Assembly (NCBI GenBank): GCA_024642525.1
Contig: JAHEAX010000006.1
Span: 1-64,000 of the forward strand
Direction: 5' to 3'
DNA from: Erythrobacteraceae bacterium
Lineage (GTDB): Bacteria > Pseudomonadota > Alphaproteobacteria > Sphingomonadales > Sphingomonadaceae
Length of the DNA stretch: 64,000 nucleotides
The notes beneath the pieces were generated by a model that saw nothing but the letters and a program-made list of their open reading frames with translations, had not been told where the DNA came from and ran no database searches. The number at the start of each line of letters is the position of its first letter. The first letter of the stretch is position 1. Positions 34,986 to 47,451 of this stretch are shown piece by piece. Made by a program: the position numbers and the translations under genes.

Positions 34986-36074
34986 TCAGGCTGCTGCGAC
35001 GGCACCTGAAAGCGGAAGACGTGCCTGCAATTCGCCCGGCAACTGCCCGACTATTGCCTGCCTGATCGGGGTCCAGAAGGCCGAGAGCGTGAGCAGTGCA
35101 GAACCGATCACCAGCGCGGTCAGTGCCACGTTCAGTTCAACCGCACCAAAGCGGTCAAACAGCGATGTGAGCGTGACCAGCACATAGGCGAGCGCAGACA
35201 CCAGCAGGGCGCGGCGATCGACCATCAGGGCAACGATGCCCATAGCGATATAGACGCACAGCACGCCTGTTGCAGCGCCTGCACTGATGTTTTCGCCGCC
35301 GGTAACGCCCAGCCAGTGGAACAGCGGATGGGCGATCATGGGCGCAGCCAGAAGGTGCAGCCAGAATGCCACATCGCTGCGGCGTGTTTCGCGTGCGCGG
35401 TCACTGATGTCCCAGCGCATTGCATAGGCGAAGATGGCAAGGCCAGCGACGAACACCATCGGCAGCAGGATGTTTTGTGGGTTGTCCGAATTGGCAAGGC
35501 CGAGAGCGGCAATCAGCGCCGTCATGACAGTGCCTGCAACGGCTGCCGCACCAGCGGCAACGGTGATCGGCACCTTGAATCGCTGCCAGTGGACCCATGT
35601 GGCCGCAGCCGTCAGCAGGCCGCTGGCTGATATGAGCGTGAAGGCAAGCGTGTTGTTCTGCGGGCCGATATTGCCGGCGTCACCGATCATCATGACGGAA
35701 AAGCCGGCAAGCATTTCGAATACACCGCCAACAAAGGCCAGCAGCAGCACGATGCTGGGCAGGGCCATGCGGCGTTTGCGAGTGAACAGTTCGGCCAGAA
35801 CCCATGCCGAACCGGCAATCAGCAGGCCCGAAAATGGCGGCGGACCATCCAGGCCGGGTGTGGAGGACTGGCCGATGCCAGCCATGGCAACCAGCAGCAG
35901 AACTGCCGCGATGGTCACGAAAATATCGTTGAAGCTGTTGATCAGCCGGAAGTTTTCTTCATCAGTTGCAGGTGAACCGCGGCCCGACGAGACGTGTGCG
36001 CGCAAGGCATCTGCTGCCTGGGCGCTGATGGCACCCGAGGCAACGGCCCCACGCAGGTCTTCTTCACTATACAT
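34986..36074 (-). CDS. Multi-pass membrane protein, unknown function
   Basis: The 362-residue protein begins MYSEEDLRGAVASGAISAQAADALRAHV, a short helical cytoplasmic domain like that in DUF2157 proteins, then has about ten hydrophobic segments (for example IFVTIAAVLLLVAMAGIG, LPSIVLLLAFVGGVFEML, ILLPMVFVAGLAIFAYAMRW). No catalytic motif was seen. The ribosome site GGGGAGG and the start codon lie inside a long inverted repeat in the leader, and a TTGACA element with an overlapping palindrome lies upstream, so expression is likely to be tightly controlled. Confidence 0.82.
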   Translation of the reverse strand: MYSEEDLRGAVASGAISAQAADALRAHVSSGRGSPATDEENFRLINSFNDIFVTIAAVLLLVAMAGIGQSSTPGLDGPPPFSGLLIAGSAWVLAELFTRKRRMALPSIVLLLAFVGGVFEMLAGFSVMMIGDAGNIGPQNNTLAFTLISASGLLTAAATWVHWQRFKVPITVAAGAAAVAGTVMTALIAALGLANSDNPQNILLPMVFVAGLAIFAYAMRWDISDRARETRRSDVAFWLHLLAAPMIAHPLFHWLGVTGGENISAGAATGVLCVYIAMGIVALMVDRRALLVSALAYVLVTLTSLFDRFGAVELNVALTALVIGSALLTLSAFWTPIRQAIVGQLPGELQARLPLSGAVAAA

Positions 36075-36113
36075 AGTTCTATCCTCCCCTGGAGAAAGGG
36101 AGAGATAGAACTA
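36074..36113 (-). promoter_or_regulatory. Leader inverted repeat covering the ribosome site
   Basis: TAGTTCTATC (36074-36083) is perfectly complementary to GATAGAACTA (36104-36113), with inner arms CTCCC and GGGAG, one bulged A and a 9-base loop. On the minus strand the 3' arm contains GGGGAGG and ends on the first base of the ATG. Confidence 0.7.
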
Positions 36114-36134
36114 GTGTATTAGTGTGTCAATACA
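36102..36134 (-). promoter_or_regulatory. Candidate promoter and operator of the membrane protein gene
   Basis: On the minus strand TTGACA (36130-36125) is followed after 17 bases by TATCTC, a perfect -35 with a poor -10. The -35 is overlapped by a palindrome TGTATT-N8-AATACA (36115-36134), a good candidate repressor site. Confidence 0.45.
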
Positions 36135-36161
36135 GCGAATGACTTGAGCTTTTCGCGCTGG

Positions 36162-37097
36162 TCAGCCGCGTGTGGAAGACGGTGCAGCATCCGGGCCGAG
36201 CACTTTTTGCATGGCCTTGAGGATTGCGGCGCTCTGTTCCGCGCCAGACTGCGGTGCAGTGAGGTTGCTCTGTTCGGAAATCTTGTCCCAGTTGGCGGCA
36301 AAGCCTTCAACCGTACGATCTTCTTCCCGAAGCCAGACAGCGTCGTTCATCATGACCCATGCGGAATGGAACCCGCCTGCGCCTGCGCCGACGATGGCAT
36401 TGGTGGGCGAATCTTCGCTGACAAGGAACAGCGCTGCGGGAACGACATTTTCAGGGCCGAACAATTCGAATGCCTGTTCCGGGAAGATGTCTTCCGTCAT
36501 GCGCGTGCCTGCAACTGGCGAAAGCGAGTTGCAGCGGATGTTGTATTTCGCACCTTCAAGGTGAAGCGTCTTGGTCAGGCCAGCAAGGCCCAGCTTGGCT
36601 GCGCCATAATTGGCCTGGCCGAAATTGCCGAACAGTCCGGTGGAGCTGCTGGTCATCAGGATACGGCCATAGGCCTGGTCGCGGAACGTGTCCCAGCAAG
36701 CCTTGGTTGCATAGGCAGAGCCGAGCAGGTGGACGCGCACCACGAATTCGAAATCTTCCGGGCTCATCTTTGCGAAGCTCTTGTCGCGCAGCACGCCTGC
36801 ATTGTTGATGAGGACATGGACGCCGCCCCATTTTTCCTTCGCCTTGGCGACCATTTCTTCCATCTGGGCAAATTCAGTCACCGATGCGCCATTGGCCATC
36901 GCTTCACCGCCCATGGCTTCGATTTCGGCAACCACCTGGGCTGCCGCATCCGACGTGCCAGTGCCATCGCGCGAACCGCCAAGGTCATTCACGACAACCT
37001 TTGCACCGCGGCGTGCCAGTTCCAGTGCATATTCCTTGCCCAGGCCGCCACCGGCACCGGTGACAATCGCGACGCGATCCTTGAACGAAATCGACAT
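36162..37097 (-). CDS. SDR, (3R)-hydroxyacyl-CoA dehydrogenase-like
   Basis: The 311-residue protein has [37 protein letters not shown], an N-terminal form typical of the multifunctional enzyme type 2 (HSD17B4) dehydrogenase domain, then [14 protein letters not shown], catalytic Ser in [10 protein letters not shown], and YGAAKLG. The C terminus after residue 230 extends past a normal SDR. Likely NAD-dependent oxidation of a 3-hydroxyacyl-CoA in beta-oxidation; substrate inferred. It stands 86 bases upstream of the membrane gene on the same strand. Confidence 0.87.
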   Translation of the reverse strand: MSISFKDRVAIVTGAGGGLGKEYALELARRGAKVVVNDLGGSRDGTGTSDAAAQVVAEIEAMGGEAMANGASVTEFAQMEEMVAKAKEKWGGVHVLINNAGVLRDKSFAKMSPEDFEFVVRVHLLGSAYATKACWDTFRDQAYGRILMTSSSTGLFGNFGQANYGAAKLGLAGLTKTLHLEGAKYNIRCNSLSPVAGTRMTEDIFPEQAFELFGPENVVPAALFLVSEDSPTNAIVGAGAGGFHSAWVMMNDAVWLREEDRTVEGFAANWDKISEQSNLTAPQSGAEQSAAILKAMQKVLGPDAAPSSTRG

Positions 37098-37238
37098 TAG
37101 GGATTCTCCATATTGAAATTACGGGGGCCTCCATGCTCATTGCAGGGCCCCGGACCCGGGCGGAATGGCACGGCTTTCTGCCACTTTCAACCGTTCTGCG
37201 CCGTATCGTCCATGCCGTAGCGGCAGCTGGCAGCGAAG

Positions 37239-37256
37239 TTGTCACATAAGCGTCAC
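37239..37256 (+). promoter_or_regulatory. Pho-box-like site
   Basis: TTGTCAC-ATAA-GCGTCAC: two direct 7-base repeats close to CTGTCAC/T separated by four A/T-rich bases, the 7-4-7 form of a PhoB site. It lies 58 bases before the porin start codon, a suitable position for activation. Confidence 0.6.
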
Positions 37257-37313
37257 GTAGAGGACATAGATGCGTCAACGAATCGTAATCAAGAGCACAG
37301 GACCCACCCTTCC

Positions 37314-38687
37314 ATGAGCAATTTCCGTTCTATTTCCACGATTGCAGTCGCCACGGCCCTTGGCTGGACTGTTCCGGCACATGCCCAGACAGCCGAACAG
37401 GCCGACGCACTGCGCGCGGAAATTTCCGCCATGCGCGAACAGATGGCGGCCATGGCGCAGCAGATCGATACGCTGGAAGGCCGCCTTGTTGCTGCCGACA
37501 CCAAGGCAGAAGCCGCCACGCTGGCCGCTGCCAATGCGTCGGAATCTGCTGAAAAGGCTGCCGCTGCCACCAAGGAAGTAAAAGTTGCCCAGCTGGAAAA
37601 GGCAAACGGGTGGAGCTTTGAACCGTTCGGCCGCCTGATGGTCGATGCAGGTTCGGTCAACGCGCCAAATTCCATTAACGATAGCGGCCTTGGCTTTGCC
37701 AATGAAGTTCGCCGCGCGCGCATCGGCATGAAGGGCGATATTCCGGGCGGTTTCGATTACAAGATCGAGCTGGAATTTGCTGATAATGAAGTTGAAATTA
37801 CCGATGCGACGCTCGGCTATGATGCGGGCGGTGCCCATCTGACCGTGGGCCAGCACAATAACTTCCAGTCGCTCGAAGAACTGACCAGCAGCCGCTTCAC
37901 CAGCTTCATGGAACGTGCAGCCTTTACCGATGCATTCGGCTTCCAGCGCCGCGTTGGTGTCTCGGCCGAATTCAACCCGGGCGTTGTCCTTGTGCAGGGC
38001 GGCGTGTTTACCGACAATATCGACAATCTGTCAGCCAGCAACAACAGCTGGGGCGCTGACGGCCGCGTCGTATTCGCGCCCAAGATGGGCAACACCCAGT
38101 TGCACGTTGGCGGTTCTGTCCACTGGCGCGATTTCAACGACGGCCAGTCATCTGTCCGTTATCGCCAGCGCCCTCAGGTGCATTTCACCGACACGCGCTT
38201 TGTCGATACGCGCAGCATCGCTGCCACGGGCGACTTTGGCTACGGGCTTGAATTTGCAGCTATCAACGGCCCGTTCCACGCAACTGGCGAAGCATATTGG
38301 CAAAAGGCGAGCCGCACGGCAGGCGCGGCTGATCCGACATTTTTCGGCGGTTATGCTGAAGTCGGCTATTTCCTGACCGGCGGCGACAGCCGCACCTACA
38401 AGGGCGGGAAATTTGACCGGATCAAGCCGAAGAACCCTGTTGGCAATGGCGGCTTTGGCGCAGTGCAGGTTGTTGCGCGCTACGATTATCTCGACCTCAA
38501 CGATGCCGGTATCACTGGCGGTATGCAGAACACTTATGGCCTGTCGCTGGTGTGGACGCCAACCGACTATACGCGGTTCATGATGAACTACCTGCACAAT
38601 GAATACGACGATGCTGCCATCGCGGCCGCGCTTTCCAGGTCTTACAGTGTCGACACCTTCGGTGTGCGTGCACAGTTCGACTTCTGA
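37314..38687 (+). CDS. Phosphate-selective porin OprP/OprO family
   Basis: The 457-residue protein has a signal peptide (TIAVATALGWTVPAHAQ), a coiled-coil stretch at about 25-95 (ADALRAEISAMREQMAAMAQQIDTLEGRL) typical of OprP-type and SLH-less porins, and a 16-strand barrel starting WSFEPFGRLMVDAG with RRARIGMKGDIPGGFDYKIELEF and ending DTFGVRAQFDF. Family members take up phosphate or polyphosphate through a trimeric channel. A Pho-box-like site upstream agrees with phosphate limitation control. Ion selectivity is inferred from family and promoter. Confidence 0.87.
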   Translation: MSNFRSISTIAVATALGWTVPAHAQTAEQADALRAEISAMREQMAAMAQQIDTLEGRLVAADTKAEAATLAAANASESAEKAAAATKEVKVAQLEKANGWSFEPFGRLMVDAGSVNAPNSINDSGLGFANEVRRARIGMKGDIPGGFDYKIELEFADNEVEITDATLGYDAGGAHLTVGQHNNFQSLEELTSSRFTSFMERAAFTDAFGFQRRVGVSAEFNPGVVLVQGGVFTDNIDNLSASNNSWGADGRVVFAPKMGNTQLHVGGSVHWRDFNDGQSSVRYRQRPQVHFTDTRFVDTRSIAATGDFGYGLEFAAINGPFHATGEAYWQKASRTAGAADPTFFGGYAEVGYFLTGGDSRTYKGGKFDRIKPKNPVGNGGFGAVQVVARYDYLDLNDAGITGGMQNTYGLSLVWTPTDYTRFMMNYLHNEYDDAAIAAALSRSYSVDTFGVRAQFDF

Positions 38688-38715
38688 TCGAATTCATTAT
38701 TTTTGAAAAATGATG

Positions 38716-38750
38716 GGGCCCTCGCCGTAAAGGCGGGGGCCTATCTTTTT
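38716..38750. terminator. Terminator between the porin gene and gph
   Basis: GGCCCTCGCC pairs with GGCGGGGGCC (one G-T pair) around GTAAA, then TATCTTTTT. The T run overlaps the gph stop codon; the opposite side has an A-rich flank, so it may work both ways. Confidence 0.82.
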
Positions 38751-39426
38751 AAGATGCAGCCATTTTCTGGAGCGCAGGGATGAATTCGTGGAGGCCCATG
38801 ATAACCGCATCGGCGCCCAATTCATGCGCTGGCCGGTCACAATAGCCATAGGCCGCTGCCACCACCGGCACATTCGCGCCGCGCGCAGCCGCCATGTCAT
38901 AGGTGCTGTCACCGATGAAAACGCATCGCCCGCCCCCGCAGCGGCGGATGGCTTCGAAAATCGGATCGGGCTGCGGTTTTGACCGGCCTTTGCCCATCGT
39001 ATCGCCGCCGATGATGGTTTCGAAATAGCTGGCAAGTTCCAGCTTGGTCAGGATGTCGGTCGCGAAGCTTTCGAACTTATTGGTCACAACCGCCATTTTG
39101 ATGCCGCGTGTCGCAAGTTCTTCCAGCATGGCAGCAGCGCCCGGATACGGCCGCGAATGCACGGCGTTGTTTTCCGCATAATAGGCCAGCAGTGCCTTGT
39201 AGAGCGGGCGAAATTCCTCGTCTGTCACCCCGCCTGCATCATCCAGCGCCTTTTTCAGCATGATCTTTGCGCCGCCGCCAATCAGGCTTTCGATGTCCGC
39301 TACCGGCACACGGTCATAGCCGCCCGTTTCCAGCGCGTGGTTCACCGCTTCGCCCAGGTCGCGATGCGTATCCAGCAAGGTGCCATCAAGATCGAAGCCG
39401 ACAATGTCGAAAGGAATATCATTCAT
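38749..39426 (-). CDS. gph: Phosphoglycolate phosphatase (HAD family)
   Basis: The 225-residue HAD hydrolase has motif I GFDLDGTLLDT, a helical cap (residues about 16-90), motif II VVTNK, the conserved Lys in KPQPDPI and motif IV VFIGDSTYDMAAA. The overall form is Gph-like, hydrolysing 2-phosphoglycolate arising from DNA repair. Other phosphomonoesters are possible. It is divergent from glmU by 60 bases. Confidence 0.85.
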   Translation of the reverse strand: MNDIPFDIVGFDLDGTLLDTHRDLGEAVNHALETGGYDRVPVADIESLIGGGAKIMLKKALDDAGGVTDEEFRPLYKALLAYYAENNAVHSRPYPGAAAMLEELATRGIKMAVVTNKFESFATDILTKLELASYFETIIGGDTMGKGRSKPQPDPIFEAIRRCGGGRCVFIGDSTYDMAAARGANVPVVAAAYGYCDRPAHELGADAVIMGLHEFIPALQKMAAS

Positions 39427-39486
39427 CTGTGCTGACCTGACTTAAGCGCCTTCAAACGGCAAGCATTTGGTGGCATTGGCTGCGTC

Positions 39487-40842
39487 ATGAACAGTTTTGC
39501 CACCATCATCCTTGCCGCAGGCAAGGGCACACGCATGAAAAGTGACCTGCACAAGGTCCTTCACCCCATCGCCGGCCGCCCCATGCTGGACCATCTGATG
39601 GCTTCTGCGGGGGAATTGAAACCAGCCCATACGGTCGTCGTCGTGGGTGCCGGGCGCGAACAGCTGGAAAGCGCGCTTGGCGAAAGGGCGCGCACCTGCC
39701 TGCAGGAACCGCAGCTTGGCACCGGCCACGCCGTGCAGCAGGCGCAAGGCGCGCTCGCCGGTTTTTCGGGCGATGTGCTGATACTTTACGGCGATGTGCC
39801 TTTCGTGCGTCCTGCCACGATGCAATCCATGCTGGACAGGCTGCACCAACCTGATGCGCCGGCCGTCGTGGTGCTGGGGTTTGAACCCGATGACCCGCTC
39901 CAATATGGGCGTGTCATTGCCGATGCAGATGGCCGAATAATGAAGATGGTCGAATTCAAGGATGCCAGCGCGGAAGAACGCGCCTGCACCCTGTGCAATT
40001 CGGGCCTGATGGCTGCGCGGTCAGAAGACTTGTTCGACCTGTTGGCCCGTGTCGGCAACGATAATGCCCAGGGCGAGTATTACCTTGTCGATATTGTCAA
40101 TGTCGCCAATGCAGACGGCCGCCACAGCGCGGTTGTGACCACGGATGATCCGGCAGAAGTGGCAGGCATCAACAGCCGCAAGGAACTGGCTGACGCGGAA
40201 CGCCAATGGCAGGAATTCCGCCGCGATGAAGCCATGGCCGACGGTGTTTCGATGAAGGCACCCGAAACGGTGTTTTTCAGCTGGGATACAAAGCTGGGCC
40301 GCGATGTCACGATTGAACCCAACGTGGTCTTTGGCCCCGGCGTGACCGTGGCCGACCATGCCACTATCCGCGCCTTCAGCCATCTGGAAGGCGCCACTGT
40401 GGGCGAATATGCCAGCGTTGGCCCCTATGCTCGCCTGCGGCCAGGTGCCGTGCTGGAAGAAGGCGCGAAAGTGGGCAATTTTGTCGAGGTGAAAAACGCC
40501 ACAATGGGCAAAGGGGCCAAGGCCAGCCATCTCACCTATCTTGGCGATGCGACAATCGGCGCAGGGGCCAATATCGGGGCAGGCACCATCACCTGCAATT
40601 ACGACGGATATTTCAAGCACCAGACCGTAATTGGCGAACGGGCCTTCATCGGGTCCAATTCATCGCTCATCGCACCGGTCAATATCGGCGCAGATGCGAT
40701 TGTCGCAGCGGGCAGCGCGGTCAGCCGCGATGTCGATGCGGGCGAACTGCGCATGGTGCGGGCTGACCAGCTGGTGAAGCCGGGCTGGGCCGACCGTTTT
40801 CATGATACGATGAAAAAGAAAAAAGCAGCCCGAAAGAAGTGA
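39487..40842 (+). CDS. glmU: Bifunctional N-acetylglucosamine-1-phosphate uridyltransferase / glucosamine-1-phosphate acetyltransferase
   Basis: The 451-residue protein has the pyrophosphorylase start ATIILAAGKGTRMKSDLHKVLHP, LGTGHAVQQA, ILYGDVPFV, and a C-terminal left-handed beta-helix with GPYARLRPGAVLEEGAKVGNFVEVK, the acetyl transfer His in KASHLTYLGDATIG, and a GAGTITCNYDG. It makes UDP-GlcNAc for peptidoglycan and LPS. The last codons carry a Lys-rich tail (MKKKKAARKK). Its stop overlaps the following lipoprotein gene. Confidence 0.98.
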   Translation: MNSFATIILAAGKGTRMKSDLHKVLHPIAGRPMLDHLMASAGELKPAHTVVVVGAGREQLESALGERARTCLQEPQLGTGHAVQQAQGALAGFSGDVLILYGDVPFVRPATMQSMLDRLHQPDAPAVVVLGFEPDDPLQYGRVIADADGRIMKMVEFKDASAEERACTLCNSGLMAARSEDLFDLLARVGNDNAQGEYYLVDIVNVANADGRHSAVVTTDDPAEVAGINSRKELADAERQWQEFRRDEAMADGVSMKAPETVFFSWDTKLGRDVTIEPNVVFGPGVTVADHATIRAFSHLEGATVGEYASVGPYARLRPGAVLEEGAKVGNFVEVKNATMGKGAKASHLTYLGDATIGAGANIGAGTITCNYDGYFKHQTVIGERAFIGSNSSLIAPVNIGADAIVAAGSAVSRDVDAGELRMVRADQLVKPGWADRFHDTMKKKKAARKK

Positions 40843-41450
40843 GTTTGCTGCGGCTGATGCCTGCTGCAACCATTGCGGCAATCGTGCTCGCGGGCTGTTC
40901 GCCTGCGCCCGTCAAAGACGCCCCTGCTTCGGATGAGGCGACTGTTGTCGCTGGAAGCGTGATTGCGGGGAAGGCGGATAAAGCAGTTTTGAAGCCTGCC
41001 GACGCACAATGCGCTGGTGGGGAGCAGACTGTTTTTTCCTGCAAGCTGTCTAGCGGCAGGCGCGCATCTGTCTGCGTGACCGGCGGCGACAGCGGCTTTG
41101 CGCAATATCGCTTTGGCAAGGACGGCGCCGTGCCTGAACTGACGTGGCCTGCAACGGCGGCGTCAGGGACGCTGGAATGGGCAAGCGTGCCATATTCGGG
41201 CGGCGGTGAAGCGCAGATCAGCTTCGCTCGCGGCGATACGCGCTACATCATCTACAGCCGCATTATTCGAACCAATTTTGCCGTTGGTGAGCCCAACAAT
41301 CCTGCAATCGAAGACGGGGTACTGGTGCAGGGCGCGGGCGACAAGACGACCGATTTGCGCTGTGACGATCCTGATGTGGCACCGGTAAATGTGAATTTGG
41401 CCGAAAAACATGCCGCAAGGTCAGAAGGGCTGTTCACTTACGGCGAATGA
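40839..41450 (+). CDS. Predicted lipoprotein after glmU
   Basis: The 203-residue protein starts with GTG at 40839, overlapping the glmU TGA (GTGA), and begins MSLLRLMPAATIAAIVLAGC with lipobox LAGC. The mature part contains Cys at positions 58, 68 and others that may form disulfides, and a beta-rich region (SGRRASVCVTGGDSGFAQYRFG, FARGDTRYIIYSRI). No family recognised. The coupling to glmU is probably a matter of shared transcription. Confidence 0.75.
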   Translation: MSLLRLMPAATIAAIVLAGCSPAPVKDAPASDEATVVAGSVIAGKADKAVLKPADAQCAGGEQTVFSCKLSSGRRASVCVTGGDSGFAQYRFGKDGAVPELTWPATAASGTLEWASVPYSGGGEAQISFARGDTRYIIYSRIIRTNFAVGEPNNPAIEDGVLVQGAGDKTTDLRCDDPDVAPVNVNLAEKHAARSEGLFTYGE

Positions 41451-41498
41451 CCGCCAGAGAATGACCGGCAGAAAATGGCGCAGACATTCTAACCCACA

Positions 41499-41528
41499 AA
41501 AAAGGGCGACCCTCGGGCCGCCCTTTTT
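41499..41528. terminator. Bidirectional terminator
   Basis: AAAAAGGGCG pairs with CGCCCTTTTT around ACCCTCGGGC, in which a CCC/GGG pair can extend the stem. It lies between the convergent lipoprotein gene and the atp operon and suits both strands. Confidence 0.88.
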
Positions 41529-41550
41529 GATTTTGCTGTCAGCGAAGAAT

Positions 41551-41811
41551 TCAGTCTTCGTCGACGTGTTCTGCAAGGATGGTCAACCCGTTGTCGCCCA
41601 CTTCGGCAAAGCCGCCGCGCACTGCAATGGTTTCCGGCGCGCCGCCTTCGGTCTTGTAGACCTGCACGGCGCCATCACGGATTGTCGACATGAAAGGCGC
41701 ATGGCCTTCCAGCACGCCGAACTCGCCTTCCGCACCGGGGACGACCACCATGTGGACGGCTTCCGAACGGACCAGCTTGGCCGGAGTGACGAGTTCGAAG
41801 TGCAAAGCCAT
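41551..41811 (-). CDS. atpC: F1 ATP synthase epsilon subunit, short form
   Basis: The 86-residue protein holds only the N-terminal beta-sandwich: [33 protein letters not shown], and [16 protein letters not shown]. The C-terminal helical hairpin that in most bacteria brings the subunit to about 130-140 residues and inhibits the enzyme is missing; the reading frame ends cleanly at a stop. It couples gamma to the c-ring. Last gene of atpHAGDC, 5 bases after atpD. Confidence 0.95.
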   Translation of the reverse strand: MALHFELVTPAKLVRSEAVHMVVVPGAEGEFGVLEGHAPFMSTIRDGAVQVYKTEGGAPETIAVRGGFAEVGDNGLTILAEHVDED

Positions 41812-41816
41812 GATGC

Positions 41817-43366
<1,550 letters not shown>

Positions 43367-43387
<21 letters not shown>

Positions 43388-44239
43388 AATAATTTCAATC
43401 AGTTCAGTGGTAATTGCGGCCTGACGGCTACGGTTATACTGAATGGTCAGCTTGTCGATCAGTTCGCCTGCGTTACGCGTGGCATTGTCCATCGCGGTCA
43501 TCGAAGCGCCCTGTTCGGATGCGTTGTTTTCCAGCAAAGCGCCGAAAATCTGGGTCTTGAGGTAACGCGGCAGCAATTCTTCCAGAATGGCTTCCTCGTC
43601 AGGCTCGTATTCGACCACTGCGCCGGTATCGACCGGAGCGGTTTCAGGCGCCGGAACAGGGATAATCTGCTGCTGGGTCGGTTCCTGCGTGAGGGCCGAT
43701 TTGAAATGGCTGAAAAACAGGTGGGCGACGTCGAATTTGCCGCCTTCATACATTTCAACCAGCTCGTCAGCGATGCGTTCAGCTTCGCCATAACCCGGTT
43801 CGCGGACATCGGTGGTGTCGAACTGCGTGCCGACCAGTGCGGGGAATGCGCGCTTGATCGGGGCGCGGCCCTTGCGGCCAACCAGGTAGAATTCAACGTC
43901 CTTGCCTTCTGCGATCAGGGCGCGGGCCTTGACCAGTGCAGCACGGACAATGTTGGAGTTGAACGCGCCAGCCAGCCCCTTGTCGGAATTGGCGACCACC
44001 AGCAGGTGGCGCTTGTCCGAGCCGGTGCCCGAAAGCAGCTTGGGTGCATCGTCACCGCTGACCTTGCTGGCCAGCGATGCCATCACGTCCGACAGCCGCT
44101 TGGCATAGGGACGCGCAGCTTCTGCTGCTGCCTGCGCTTTACGCAGTTTTGCAGCAGCAACCATCTGCTTGGCCTTGGTGATCTTCTGGGTCGACTTGAC
44201 CGAGTTGATCCGACCCTTGAGTTCTTTAAGCGAGGCCAT
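43367..44239 (-). CDS. atpG: F1 ATP synthase gamma subunit
   Basis: The 290-residue central stalk subunit has the N-terminal coiled coil [35 protein letters not shown] and the C-terminal [44 protein letters not shown]. The last residues AGAEAL are repeated in decayed form in the gap downstream. Confidence 0.98.
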
Positions 44240-44265
44240 TTCGGCTCCCTTGGTTCTCTACAGGC

Positions 44266-46352
<2,087 letters not shown>

Positions 46353-46579
46353 GCGTTTTGGTCCTCTTGGGTCCGGAAGGAACGATGTTGTGGCCAAACC
46401 TGAACGAGGCGTGCAAAACACTACCCCGAGAGCTGGCCTCGAATGGCTGGCGCGCCCCTATCATCGGGGATGCATGTATGCAACCCGCCACGGGCCCGTA
46501 GATTTCCCCAATCGCATATTTTCCGGTAAGTCTGTCTGTGACGGCCCGCAAAAGGGCTGCACGGGACAGGATGATTGAA

Positions 46580-47422
46580 ATGGCTTTGCAGATGAACCCC
46601 ATGACACCCGATGTCGGTGTCGAAATCAGCGGAATCCAGCTTGCAGAAACTGACGGCGCAGAGCTGGAAGCCTTGCAAAACGCGGTTTTCGAGCATGGCG
46701 TGGCAGTGTTACGCGACCAGGTGCTCTCGCCGGAAGACCATATTGCACTGGCCACGCGGTGGGGCGGGATCGACATCAACAATTACTTCCCGCTTGAGGA
46801 TGAATATCCCGAAATCGCCATCGTGCGCAAAAAGGCCGACCAGCAGACCAATATCGGCGGGGCATGGCACACAGACCATTCTTATGATCAGATTCCGGCA
46901 ATGGGATCGATTCTGGTGGCGCGGCAGCTACCTCCATCTGGCGGTGACACGCTGTTTGCCCATATGGGTGCGGCCTATGATGCGCTTTCGCCGGAATTGA
47001 AGGAAAAGGTGGAAGGGCTGCGCGCGTTCCATACTGCCGACCACGTCTATTCACCCGATGGTCTGTATGCGCAGACCGACATGGGATCAGACTTGCGCGG
47101 ACAGGAAATGAAAACTGGCGCAATTCATCCGGTGGTGATCCGTCACCCCCGCACCGGACGCAAGCTGCTCTATGTAAATCCGGCTTTCACGATTCATTTC
47201 GAAGGACAGACGCGGGAAGAAAGCCTGCCGTTGCTGCGCCAGTTGTATGATGCGGCCACACTGGAGGAACACCAGTGCAGGGTGGTGTGGAAAGCCGGCA
47301 CGGTGGCAATCTGGGATAACCGGTCAACCTGGCACAATGCGCTCAACGATTATCCAGGATATGCGCGGGAAATGCACCGCATCACCTTGAGCGGAGAAGC
47401 ATTGGGAGCGGCGAAGCACTAG
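46580..47422 (+). CDS. TauD/TfdA family Fe(II)/2-oxoglutarate dioxygenase
   Basis: The 280-residue protein has the metal triad in GGAWHTDHSYD (His and Asp) and TWHNALNDY (distal His), with the 2-oxoglutarate Arg in REMHRITL. The N-terminal ITGIQLAETD-like region reads VGVEISGIQLAETDGAELEAL. Family members hydroxylate taurine, sulfonates, aryloxyalkanoates or alkyl sulfates; the substrate is unknown. ATG 46580 has AGGA 8 bases upstream. It is divergent from atpH and converges on the serine protease gene. Confidence 0.87.
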   Translation: MALQMNPMTPDVGVEISGIQLAETDGAELEALQNAVFEHGVAVLRDQVLSPEDHIALATRWGGIDINNYFPLEDEYPEIAIVRKKADQQTNIGGAWHTDHSYDQIPAMGSILVARQLPPSGGDTLFAHMGAAYDALSPELKEKVEGLRAFHTADHVYSPDGLYAQTDMGSDLRGQEMKTGAIHPVVIRHPRTGRKLLYVNPAFTIHFEGQTREESLPLLRQLYDAATLEEHQCRVVWKAGTVAIWDNRSTWHNALNDYPGYAREMHRITLSGEALGAAKH

Positions 47423-47431
47423 CTGCCTGAC

Positions 47432-47451
47432 ACTGCGGGCAATTCCGCAGT
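47432..47451. terminator. Small hairpin between convergent genes
   Basis: ACTGCGG pairs with CCGCAGT around GCAATT. It fills the 29-base gap between the dioxygenase and protease stop codons and lacks a T run. Confidence 0.45.

Noticed and set aside
46353-46579. Promoter of the atp operon (TTGCAT and GATAGG on the minus strand)
   Set aside because: Spacing of 15 bases and weak -10 make it no better than chance in this sequence.
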